The position numbers and the translations under genes are program-made. A stretch of DNA of 64,000 bases from positions 310,001-374,000 of the forward strand of contig NZ_JAXIWG010000002.1 in assembly GCF_034652275.1 (NCBI RefSeq). Reading direction: 5' to 3'. The DNA is from Yoonia sp034652275. Lineage in GTDB: Bacteria > Pseudomonadota > Alphaproteobacteria > Rhodobacterales > Rhodobacteraceae. A model generated the notes under the pieces. It was given only the letters and a program-made list of their open reading frames with translations, had not been told where the DNA came from and ran no database searches. Position 1 is the stretch's first letter, and every line of letters begins with the position of its first letter. Positions 8,283-15,619 of the stretch are shown here, in pieces.

Positions 8283-9068
8283 TTATCTTTCTTCTTTGGG
8301 CATCGTTTTGGGCGCAGGCAACATCCAGCGCCAGAGTTTCGCATCGGGCAATGGAATGACCATCAGCCAGTGTTCGAGAAGGGCAAGTGCGGTCAGGGCG
8401 GTCAGCAGACCATAGCCGACGACCGTCGCATCGGACCCCGCAAACCACAACCGCTCGGTGCACAGTGCCAGCAACGCGGTCAGCGCCGTAATCGCAGCAG
8501 GAAAGGCCAGCGTGACAGGGCCGCGCCGGAAATAGCTTTTCAGATGGATCAGGCGCAGCGGCACGAATTCCATATTGATCCGCGGCACGCCGAAAAACAG
8601 GTTCAGCTTGGCGAATATGCGCGCCAGATAGAGGATTAGGTAAGTCGCCAGTGCCATCTGGTTCTCTGCCCCGCCAGAGGCCAGAACCAGCCCGAGCAGA
8701 CCGACGGTCAGCAGCAATTCGTGATGGGCGACAGTCGCGAAGGCACGAAAGAAACGTGGCTTTCCTGACATTCCGGGCAGGCAGTCGTTACGCATCGGGC
8801 CAGTGACGACACCCGCCAAAAACGCAAGCTCGATCCAGCCCCAGATCGCCAGCGCGCCCAGAAACCCCAGATAGACGCCTGCCACATCGGCGCGCATCAG
8901 CGACGCTGCGACCGCCCAGACACCGGCCACCAGCAGCGGCAAACCGGCGATCACCGTCTCCAGATGCCGACCGCTACGGTCCGCCTTGCGCACGGCCAGC
9001 AGGATAACCCCCGTGGAAAACCACCACAGAAAGATCGCCGCGATGATGGCTGTCACCGCGCCGGTCAT
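8283..9068 (-). CDS. puhE: Photosynthetic complex assembly protein PuhE
   Basis: A 261-residue integral membrane protein with about seven hydrophobic segments, matching PuhE by composition and by its fixed place between acsF and hemA. Members of this family affect reaction centre/LH1 accumulation; the biochemical role is not known. Recognisable stretches are the N-terminal FLWWFSTG and the central KLNLFFGVP. A double hairpin repeat lies just upstream between acsF and this gene. Confidence 0.88.
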   Translation of the reverse strand: MTGAVTAIIAAIFLWWFSTGVILLAVRKADRSGRHLETVIAGLPLLVAGVWAVAASLMRADVAGVYLGFLGALAIWGWIELAFLAGVVTGPMRNDCLPGMSGKPRFFRAFATVAHHELLLTVGLLGLVLASGGAENQMALATYLILYLARIFAKLNLFFGVPRINMEFVPLRLIHLKSYFRRGPVTLAFPAAITALTALLALCTERLWFAGSDATVVGYGLLTALTALALLEHWLMVIPLPDAKLWRWMLPAPKTMPKEER

Positions 9069-9101
9069 GTTTCATCTTCCGAGCACAAATATCCCGGAGG
9101 T

Positions 9102-9141
9102 GTGGAGGCAGCGCCTCCACCGGTTTTCAGGATGAAAACCG
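9102..9141. repeat. Tandem double hairpin, REP-like, between acsF and puhE
   Basis: Two adjoining perfect inverted repeats: GTGGAGGC-AGC-GCCTCCAC (9102-9120) and CGGTTTTCA-GGA-TGAAAACCG (9121-9141). They follow a TTTCATCTTCC...CCCGGAGG stretch of a kind often found between Rhodobacterales genes. In an operon it could stabilise upstream mRNA or lower readthrough. It lacks a clean T tract in either direction. Confidence 0.6.
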
Positions 9142-9150
9142 CCCGCGCCA

Positions 9151-10269
9151 TCAATAGGCCGGTGCCATGCGCGGGCTGTCGGGCACTTCGCTTTTGACGA
9201 CAGGGATCGTCAGCAAGGACACAAAGGCCGTCGCCGCCCTGGCCGATCCGGCCATGCGCTTGACCCAGCCGCCAACGCCGCCCTGTTTGCGCCCCTGTGC
9301 GATCTGCACATTGGCGTCCTGCATCCGGTTCAGCGCGGGAATCCAGCGGGGATGGTCGATATCCAGCACCATCGGGAATACCTGCCTTGAGATGTCCGAT
9401 GTCTTGCGGAACACTTCCTGCCCGTACCACGCCGGATCAACGCCCAGCGCCTTGTGGAACTCGGGGCGCTGGTGGTCGCGCACCCACATGGTCGAAAACA
9501 CCGCCGTCAGGAAGAACTTGATCCAGAGCTTGTTCATCCGGCTTTCGGTCAGCGCGGGGTCGGTTTTCAACAGCAGGGCGAACGCCTCGCCATGCGAAAA
9601 CTCGTCATTGCACCATTCGCGGAACCATTTGAAAATCGGGTGGAACCGGTATTCCGGATGCGCCTCGAGGTGGCGATAGATCGTGATATAGCGCGCATAG
9701 CCGATCTTTTCGGACAGATAGGTCGCGTAATAGATGAACTTGGGCCGGAAATAGGTGTATTTCTTGGCCTGCGTCAGAAAACCGAGATTCACGGCAATGC
9801 CTGCCTCGCGCAGCGCGTCGTTGATGAAACCGGCATGGCGCGCCTCGTCACGGGCCATCAGCTGGAACAGCTCTGTGATGTCCTTGTTCGATCCGCGGCG
9901 TTTCATTTCCTTGTAAAGCACGCAACCGGAAAATTCCGCCGTGCAGCTTGAGATCAGGAAGTCGATGAACTCCGCCTTCAGCTTGGGTTCCATCCCGTCC
10001 CAATCGACATGGTCCCAGTCTTCGTTCTTGCGAAAATGGCCTTTGTTGGGATCGGCCTTCATCTGGCCGATCAGCACGTCCCAGTCTTCGCGCACAGGGG
10101 TCACGTCGATCGCGTCCATTTCGGCAAAATCGGTCGTGTAGAACCGCGGCGTCAGCAGCGTGTTCGACATCGCAACCTTGGTCGCTTCTTCATTCGTCAG
10201 CGGCGGCAAGGCCTCTTGCGCGGCAATCGCTTCTTCGGCGGTGGCGGCATTGGATGAATGCATGTTCAT
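9151..10269 (-). CDS. acsF: Aerobic Mg-protoporphyrin IX monomethyl ester cyclase
   Basis: Oxygen-dependent diiron enzyme that forms the isocyclic ring of (bacterio)chlorophyll, giving protochlorophyllide. The 372-residue product has the ferritin-like metal motifs ARDEARHAGF (about residue 140) and NDEFSHGEAF (about 225). No anaerobic cyclase (bchE) occurs in the window, consistent with obligately oxic pigment synthesis, although bchE could lie elsewhere. The start overlaps the stop of bciE (ATGA). Confidence 0.96.
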   Translation of the reverse strand: MNMHSSNAATAEEAIAAQEALPPLTNEEATKVAMSNTLLTPRFYTTDFAEMDAIDVTPVREDWDVLIGQMKADPNKGHFRKNEDWDHVDWDGMEPKLKAEFIDFLISSCTAEFSGCVLYKEMKRRGSNKDITELFQLMARDEARHAGFINDALREAGIAVNLGFLTQAKKYTYFRPKFIYYATYLSEKIGYARYITIYRHLEAHPEYRFHPIFKWFREWCNDEFSHGEAFALLLKTDPALTESRMNKLWIKFFLTAVFSTMWVRDHQRPEFHKALGVDPAWYGQEVFRKTSDISRQVFPMVLDIDHPRWIPALNRMQDANVQIAQGRKQGGVGGWVKRMAGSARAATAFVSLLTIPVVKSEVPDSPRMAPAY

Positions 10270-10562
10270 GACAGCACCTCGTCGCTGAAGGAGAATTCAC
10301 ACAGTTCCATGAATTCGAAATCGCCCGTCGCGCGGGTCCAGAGCTGTTCGATCTTGCTGGCACGCGTGATGATCGCGGTGCGCTTTTCCTCGATCAATTC
10401 ACCAAAGGCGGCCATGATTTCCGGCCCCTGCACCTGCACGGTGTCACCCGGATAGATGACAGCGCCGTTGTCCAGCCGGACATGCGCCGACAGTTCCTCG
10501 AACCGGTGCGAAATGGTCACCGTGCAAGGCGCGGTTTCCGTCTCTCTCAAAAATAGTCCCAT
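10266..10562 (-). CDS. bciE: Probable accessory subunit of the aerobic cyclase
   Basis: A 98-residue soluble protein with no signal peptide or membrane segment. It sits between puhC and acsF and overlaps the acsF start by ATGA. In Rhodobacter sphaeroides a small gene at this position, BciE, is needed for AcsF activity; I assign this from size and position, not from a remembered sequence match. It ends with an acidic, aromatic-rich stretch (FEFMELCEFSF). A ribosome site AAGGGA precedes the ATG. If not BciE, it is a conserved unknown of the cluster. Confidence 0.72.
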   Translation of the reverse strand: MGLFLRETETAPCTVTISHRFEELSAHVRLDNGAVIYPGDTVQVQGPEIMAAFGELIEEKRTAIITRASKIEQLWTRATGDFEFMELCEFSFSDEVLS

Positions 10563-10613
10563 GTGAGTTCCCTTTCACATCATCGCGCGCAGGGGGCTAG
10601 CCTGCCCGCAGTT

Positions 10614-11072
10614 TCAATCCAGCAGCTTGGCAAAGGCTGCCACGTTATCGGCGCCATAGCCAATCAGTTCGGTCGCCATACCCGTGGTTGGGTCAAGAAT
10701 GGCAACATTGCCGTTGTCGCGCCGCACGACCTGCAGGGGCGGCGTGCCGGTCACACCGTTCACAAGGCGTTCGCGGTCGATCACGCGGCCCATGACGCCC
10801 AGAAAACCTGCCATGTCATCGGATGACCGCGCCAGCAGGGTGCCATCAAGACTGGTGACCGTATAAATCCCGCTTTTGTCACCGGTGATGATGACATCGA
10901 TGCTTTGCACGACGGGGGCCTGTTGCACGACGGCGACCAGCGGCTTGTCGGTGATCTTGGCATAGGCGACCAGACCGACCGCCGCGATCATCAGCGCGAA
11001 CATCGCCCGCGCGACAAAGGGCGGCACGAGGATCGTTTCAGGATGCTTCATCGTATTGGGGGAATGTGCCAT
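10614..11072 (-). CDS. puhC: Photosynthetic complex assembly protein PuhC
   Basis: A 152-residue protein with a short cytoplasmic N-terminus, one membrane segment (about residues 20-40) and a periplasmic domain, as in PuhC, which helps reaction centre-LH1 organisation. The ATG at 11072 lies five bases after the puhB stop. An in-frame extension to 11558 would be internal to puhB and is a shadow. A 51-base gap before bciE holds a weak GCAGG/CCTGC repeat. Confidence 0.88.
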   Translation of the reverse strand: MAHSPNTMKHPETILVPPFVARAMFALMIAAVGLVAYAKITDKPLVAVVQQAPVVQSIDVIITGDKSGIYTVTSLDGTLLARSSDDMAGFLGVMGRVIDRERLVNGVTGTPPLQVVRRDNGNVAILDPTTGMATELIGYGADNVAAFAKLLD

Positions 11073-11077
11073 GACAT

Positions 11078-11719
11078 TTACTCCGCTGCGACGGCAGATG
11101 CGCCGGTTTCGGTGGTGACACGGGTGACTTGCGGCGCGGAAATGCGGGTTTCCGCAGCCTCCGCAAACAGCTTGGCGACATTGGCGGCATCGGGGATGCA
11201 GCGCAGCGCAGGCTGGGTGCGGGTCATGTACCAAGGCCGGATATGCGGCCAGGTCATCAGATAGGAAACGCGGCTGTCTCCGATCAGCTCGAATGCCAAG
11301 GTGCCGGTGCCTTTGGGCCGCAGGTCCAGCTTGGCGGTGCCGATCCATGTGTAGGGCAGGTTCAGCGTCATGGTCAGCGCCGCACCGATCCGCATCGCGA
11401 CGCGCTTGTTGGTCAGCGTGTAGATCGTGGCGCGCGCCTGCACATAGGCGACCAGATACAGCAGGCCGCAGGCAATCAGGCCGCTGATGACGAATGGCAA
11501 GCCATGCATCACCGCGATCTGCATCGGAAAATCGGCGGAAGACGCGCCAATGCGCCACACCGTCAGCAGCGCGAAATAGCCTGCCACCCAGCGCACCGAC
11601 AAGGCTTCGCGCGCCAGTGCTTTGTGGTCGGGCGATCCCTGCCAGATGATATATTCATCGGCGGGCAGCTTTTCGGGCAGGCCGGGGATCGGTTCTACTG
11701 CGAAATCGTCGTGGCTCAT
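11078..11719 (-). CDS. puhB: Reaction-centre assembly protein PuhB
   Basis: A 213-residue membrane protein that acts as a reaction centre assembly factor and sits directly downstream of puhA. It has the early motif EYIIWQGSP (about 22-30), two or three membrane segments (about 45-110), and a C-terminal PH-like domain beginning at TIYTLTNKRV. The start at 11719 gives the family length; the longer frame to 11869 runs back into puhA. Confidence 0.92.
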   Translation of the reverse strand: MSHDDFAVEPIPGLPEKLPADEYIIWQGSPDHKALAREALSVRWVAGYFALLTVWRIGASSADFPMQIAVMHGLPFVISGLIACGLLYLVAYVQARATIYTLTNKRVAMRIGAALTMTLNLPYTWIGTAKLDLRPKGTGTLAFELIGDSRVSYLMTWPHIRPWYMTRTQPALRCIPDAANVAKLFAEAAETRISAPQVTRVTTETGASAVAAE

Positions 11720-11742
11720 TGTCGTGTTCCCTTGGGTTGGAG

Positions 11743-11765
11743 GGCCCCGGTGGCGAGCCGGGGCC
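11743..11765. other. Intercistronic hairpin puhA-puhB
   Basis: GGCCCCGG (11743-11750) and CCGGGGCC (11758-11765) form a perfect 8-bp GC stem with a 7-base loop just after the puhA stop. It has no T tract, so it more likely stabilises or tunes the puhA message, which encodes a structural protein needed in excess over PuhB. Confidence 0.6.
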
Positions 11766-11774
11766 GGTAGCGGT

Positions 11775-12548
11775 TCAGACTTGCGGCTCAAGACGTGCGG
11801 CAGACGCATAAAGCGTGCCGCCGGCGTAGTAGCCCATGATCTTTTCTTCCTCGAGAAGGGTGACGACATCCGGTGACTTGGTCACAGGAACGCCATCCCA
11901 GTTATGCGCAAAAAGCGACCGGACGACGACGCGATTGCCCTTGATCCGTGACATGTTGATCGGGATCAGGCGGGTCTTGCCGCTGCCTTCGGGGTTCAGA
12001 TCGACGGTCAGGAAACGCACCAGCGATTCCGGCACATCGACCCACATGTCGGTCACACGGCCGACAACCTCGCCATCACCGCCGACGACGACCTTGCCGC
12101 GCGGATCGGTGCCTGCCGACAGGCGGAATTCAGGCAGTTGCGACATCGGACGGATCTTGGCGTGGCCGTGCGCGTCCAGTTCCGGCACGTCACGACGTGG
12201 CGCCCAGGATGCCGGACCAACGCCATCCATCATCGGATCGCCGGTCGGGATGTAAGGCGATCCCGCCGCGCGCGACGATTGCACCAGCGCCAGATCGTCA
12301 CGATCACCGCGCTGACCGCTTGGCAGAGCCAGTTCACCGCGACCGTCGCGCAGGTGGAATGTCTTGTCGGAAGGGACCGGAAACGGACCCTGGTTCGGGG
12401 CAGGCTTTCCTTCTTCGTCCAGAAGCGGATAGCCTTCGCGCATGTTTTCGGTCTGCAGGTAATAGATCAGACCCGCAAAGAAGATCCAGAAAAGCCAGAT
12501 TGCTGCGCTCGCCAGATCGAAGTTGCCAAAGAATGTAGTTCCAACCAT
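11775..12548 (-). CDS. puhA: Photosynthetic reaction centre H subunit
   Basis: Structural subunit that caps the cytoplasmic side of the L/M reaction centre. The 257-residue protein has one N-terminal membrane helix (about residues 10-31), the conserved YYLQTENMREGYPL, and a cytoplasmic PRC-barrel domain (GKVVVGGDGEVVGRV to the end). It follows lhaA with an 18-base gap containing AAAGGA. No puf genes (L and M subunits) are in the window; they should lie beyond the left edge or elsewhere. Confidence 0.97.
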   Translation of the reverse strand: MVGTTFFGNFDLASAAIWLFWIFFAGLIYYLQTENMREGYPLLDEEGKPAPNQGPFPVPSDKTFHLRDGRGELALPSGQRGDRDDLALVQSSRAAGSPYIPTGDPMMDGVGPASWAPRRDVPELDAHGHAKIRPMSQLPEFRLSAGTDPRGKVVVGGDGEVVGRVTDMWVDVPESLVRFLTVDLNPEGSGKTRLIPINMSRIKGNRVVVRSLFAHNWDGVPVTKSPDVVTLLEEEKIMGYYAGGTLYASAARLEPQV

Positions 12549-12566
12549 GTTGTGGTCCTTTCGGGA

Positions 12567-13997
12567 TCAGGTCGGGAAATCGGCCAATTCCAGCTTGGCA
12601 GACCCCCGTTGTGTTATCGGCCGCAACCGCACAAGCGGCCCCAGCACGATCAGTGTGATGAACAAAAGGGCGATTTCGGTGTGATAGACGACCGAATACC
12701 CCGTGGCAGGCGTGGCGAGCGCCTCTCCCAGTATGCCGTTCCCAGCGGCGTGGTTTACAAGGTCACGCGTGGTGCCCCCGATAAAGATGGACAGCCCCGC
12801 GCCGGTGGCTTGCGCAGCCCCCCATGCACCAAGAGCCAGACCGCGACCGGCGCGCCCGATCGTCGGCATGGTCATCGCGGCGGTCAGGGTGGACACCCCG
12901 AACAGGCCCGACCCCAGACCAATCAGACCTGCGCCGACATAGAACATCAGATGCGAGTCCATCGGCGCGGCAAAAATCACGGCAGTAAAGGCGACGACGC
13001 CGATCAGAATGCCGCGCGCGCACATGCGGTAAGGGTCAAGCCCTTTCGCCAGCCAACGCGCTGCAAAGGCAAAGCCGACCAGTGCGCCGCAGGCCCACAT
13101 CGCCGTAAGCATCGTGGTAGCGGAGACAGACAAACCGAGGATTTCACCGCCGTAAGGTTCCAGCAGCACATCCTGCATATTGAACGCCATCGTGCCGATG
13201 AACACGACCGCCAGCAGACGGCCCGCATCGCCGCCCTTGGCCAGATCGGTCCAAGCTTCGCGGAACGTCGGGCCGGGCGCTTCACGCTGCGCCTTAGTCA
13301 TCGGCGTGACACGTTCCTGTTTCCAAAGGGCGATCAGGTTCAACAGCAGCGTCACAACCGCTGTGCCCTGTACGACCTGCACCAGACGCAGGGCGCTGTA
13401 ATCGCGCAACAAGGCGCCGATGATAAGGGCCGCAACCGCCATGCCGACAAGGTTCATGACATAAAGGAGGGCAACGACCTTGGGGCGTGTTTCCTCGGTC
13501 GCGCGGTCGGCGGCCAGCGCCAGACCAGCGGTCTGGGTCATGTGCATCCCGATACCGGTCAGCAGAAACGCAAGGCCCGCGCCGACATAGCCCGCCCAAT
13601 CCGCGTCCAGCGTCCGATCCCCCGACAGCACCAGCAGCGCCATCGGCATGATCGCAAGCCCGCCGAACTGCCACATCGTCCCGAACCACAGGTAAGGGAT
13701 ACGTTTCCACCCGATAGCAGAGCGGTAGTTGTCGGATTTGAATCCCACCAGCGCGCGGAACGGGGCCACCAGCACCGGAATAGCGATCATCATCGCCACA
13801 AGGGTCGAGGCGATGTTCAACTCCACGATCATCACCCGGTTCAGCGTGCCGAGCAGCATCACAGCCGCCATGCCCACCGACACCTGAAACAGCGACAGGC
13901 GCAACAACTGGCCCAGCGGCAGGTCGTCACTGACCGCATCGCTGAAGGGCAAGAGGTTGACCGAAATCCGCTTAAGTGATGATGCCTTGAAAATCAT
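12567..13997 (-). CDS. lhaA: Light-harvesting 1 assembly protein (PucC/LhaA family)
   Basis: A 476-residue, 12-helix MFS-type protein of the bacteriochlorophyll delivery family; LhaA aids LH1 assembly, probably by handling pigment. Visible family stretches are ALVGFKSDNYRSAIGWKRIPY after helix 2 (about 86-106) and MTQTAGLALAADRA (about 153). The placement between bchM and puhA is the standard one and separates it from pucC proper. Its ATG overlaps the bchM stop by four bases. Confidence 0.93.
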   Translation of the reverse strand: MIFKASSLKRISVNLLPFSDAVSDDLPLGQLLRLSLFQVSVGMAAVMLLGTLNRVMIVELNIASTLVAMMIAIPVLVAPFRALVGFKSDNYRSAIGWKRIPYLWFGTMWQFGGLAIMPMALLVLSGDRTLDADWAGYVGAGLAFLLTGIGMHMTQTAGLALAADRATEETRPKVVALLYVMNLVGMAVAALIIGALLRDYSALRLVQVVQGTAVVTLLLNLIALWKQERVTPMTKAQREAPGPTFREAWTDLAKGGDAGRLLAVVFIGTMAFNMQDVLLEPYGGEILGLSVSATTMLTAMWACGALVGFAFAARWLAKGLDPYRMCARGILIGVVAFTAVIFAAPMDSHLMFYVGAGLIGLGSGLFGVSTLTAAMTMPTIGRAGRGLALGAWGAAQATGAGLSIFIGGTTRDLVNHAAGNGILGEALATPATGYSVVYHTEIALLFITLIVLGPLVRLRPITQRGSAKLELADFPT

Positions 13998-14686
13998 CTG
14001 CGCGCCCCTTCAAAGACCAACGCGTTCGAGATGTAGAATCCCGATTTGACCCGCTCGACATCGCGCAGCGCCCCTTTGACGCCGCCTTTGCGCAGGGCAT
14101 CGGCGACGCCAGCGGTCGTGTGCGGGATCATCACGGGGCTGCGGTCGGCGGCGGGGAACAGCTTGCCCATGCGCCACATCAGCATCAGCGCGGGTGTGCG
14201 CGGGGCAAGGGTAAAGACAAACTTGCCGTTGATCCGGGGTGCAGCGCGGTCCAGCAGCGCCGCGATATCGGGGGCGGTGTAATAGATCAGAGAATCCATC
14301 GCCAAGGCGTGGTCGAACGTGCCAGTGGTCGCGTCCAGCATATCGCCCGCGACCCAGGTGATCGTGCCGGGCAGACCGGCTGGCATCCGCTTTGCGCCGA
14401 TTTCGACCAGTGCGGGGGATATATCCACCGCCACCACATCCGCCCCGCGCTGCGCCAGTTCCACCGCCATAGCACCCGTGCCGCAACCCGCATCAAGGAT
14501 CCGCGCGCCGCGCAGATCGTCGGGCAGTTGCGACAGCATCAGCGCACGCATCCGGTCGCGGCCCGCGCGCACGGTCGCCCGCACGCCCGACACCGGCGCG
14601 TCGGACGTCAGCCGTTCCCAGACCTTGGTCGCGGTGCGGTCGAAGTAATGTTCGACCCGGTCACGTGTGGCGGCGTATTGCGTCAT
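13994..14686 (-). CDS. bchM: Mg-protoporphyrin IX O-methyltransferase
   Basis: Methylates the C13 propionate of Mg-protoporphyrin IX using S-adenosylmethionine. The 230-residue product carries the SAM motif LDAGCGTGA (64-72) and the acidic motif VAVDIS. It acts on the product of BchHID and feeds AcsF, all encoded in this window. The start overlaps the bchL stop by one base (TGATG), and the stop overlaps lhaA by four. Confidence 0.96.
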   Translation of the reverse strand: MTQYAATRDRVEHYFDRTATKVWERLTSDAPVSGVRATVRAGRDRMRALMLSQLPDDLRGARILDAGCGTGAMAVELAQRGADVVAVDISPALVEIGAKRMPAGLPGTITWVAGDMLDATTGTFDHALAMDSLIYYTAPDIAALLDRAAPRINGKFVFTLAPRTPALMLMWRMGKLFPAADRSPVMIPHTTAGVADALRKGGVKGALRDVERVKSGFYISNALVFEGARR

Positions 14687-15582
14687 CAGTCAAACCCGAG
14701 CAGTTCAAAGATTTCACGATCCGGCAACGGTGCGGGCGCCAGCGCCTCGGTCCCGTTCCAGAGCGTTTCGGCAAGGCGGATATATTCGGCGCGCACCATG
14801 ACCACGTCCTGGTCATCGGGCATTTCGAACAGAGTCTTCTTTTTCAGGCGGCTGCGGCGGATCGCATCCAGATCGGGCATATGCGCGATGCGGTTGAAAC
14901 CGACCGTGGCGCAATAGCGGTCCACCTCGTCTGTCGCCTTGGAGCGGTTGGCGACGCAGCCCGCCAGACGCACCTTGTAGTTGGCGGATTTCGCCTGCAC
15001 GGCGGCAATGATCCGGTTCATCGCATAGATGCTGTCGAAATCATTGGCGGTGACGATCAGCGCGCGGTCGGCATGTTGCAACGGGGCCGCAAAACCACCG
15101 CAGACCACATCGCCCAGCACGTCGAAGATCACGACATCGGTGTCTTCCAGCAGGTGATGCTGTTTGAGCAGTTTCACCGTCTGGCCGACGACATAACCGC
15201 CGCAGCCGGTGCCAGCGGGGGGGCCGCCCGCCTCGACGCATTTGACGCCATTATAGCCTTCGAAGATGAAATCTTCAGGGCGCAGTTCCTCGGCGTGGAA
15301 ATCGACTTCTTTTAGGATGTCGATCACGGTGGGGACCAGCGTGCCGGTCAGCGTGAAGGTACTGTCATGCTTCGGATCGCAGCCGATCTGCAACACGCGC
15401 TTGCCAAGCTTGGAAAAGGCCGCCGACAGGTTCGACGATGTGGTCGATTTGCCGATGCCGCCCTTGCCGTAAACGGCAAACACCTTTGCGCCTTCGATCT
15501 TGGCGTCGTCGTCCTGATGGACCTGCACCGATCCTTCGCCGTCTTGACCGCGCAGGTTGGGGATTTCGTCTCTGGGGCTCAT
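14686..15582 (-). CDS. bchL: Dark-operative protochlorophyllide reductase, iron protein
   Basis: NifH-like ATPase that feeds electrons to BchNB. The 298-residue product has the P-loop YGKGGIGKSTT (38-48) and the two cluster cysteine motifs GTGCGG and DVVCGG expected for the intersubunit 4Fe-4S cluster. The start at 15582 is set by a strong AAAGGAGG; a longer frame would reach into bchH. The oxygen-labile DPOR implies that the cell must protect or express it under low oxygen. Confidence 0.97.
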   Translation of the reverse strand: MSPRDEIPNLRGQDGEGSVQVHQDDDAKIEGAKVFAVYGKGGIGKSTTSSNLSAAFSKLGKRVLQIGCDPKHDSTFTLTGTLVPTVIDILKEVDFHAEELRPEDFIFEGYNGVKCVEAGGPPAGTGCGGYVVGQTVKLLKQHHLLEDTDVVIFDVLGDVVCGGFAAPLQHADRALIVTANDFDSIYAMNRIIAAVQAKSANYKVRLAGCVANRSKATDEVDRYCATVGFNRIAHMPDLDAIRRSRLKKKTLFEMPDDQDVVMVRAEYIRLAETLWNGTEALAPAPLPDREIFELLGFD

Positions 15583-15619
15583 GGGAGCCTCCTTTCCGTT
15601 ATATTCATTGCGAAAGGGG

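Noticed and set aside
12138..13979. 613-residue open frame on the plus strand opposite puhA and lhaA
   Set aside because: It is the antisense of two well-identified genes, rich in Arg/His/Gln as expected from a GC-rich shadow frame, with no recognisable domain.
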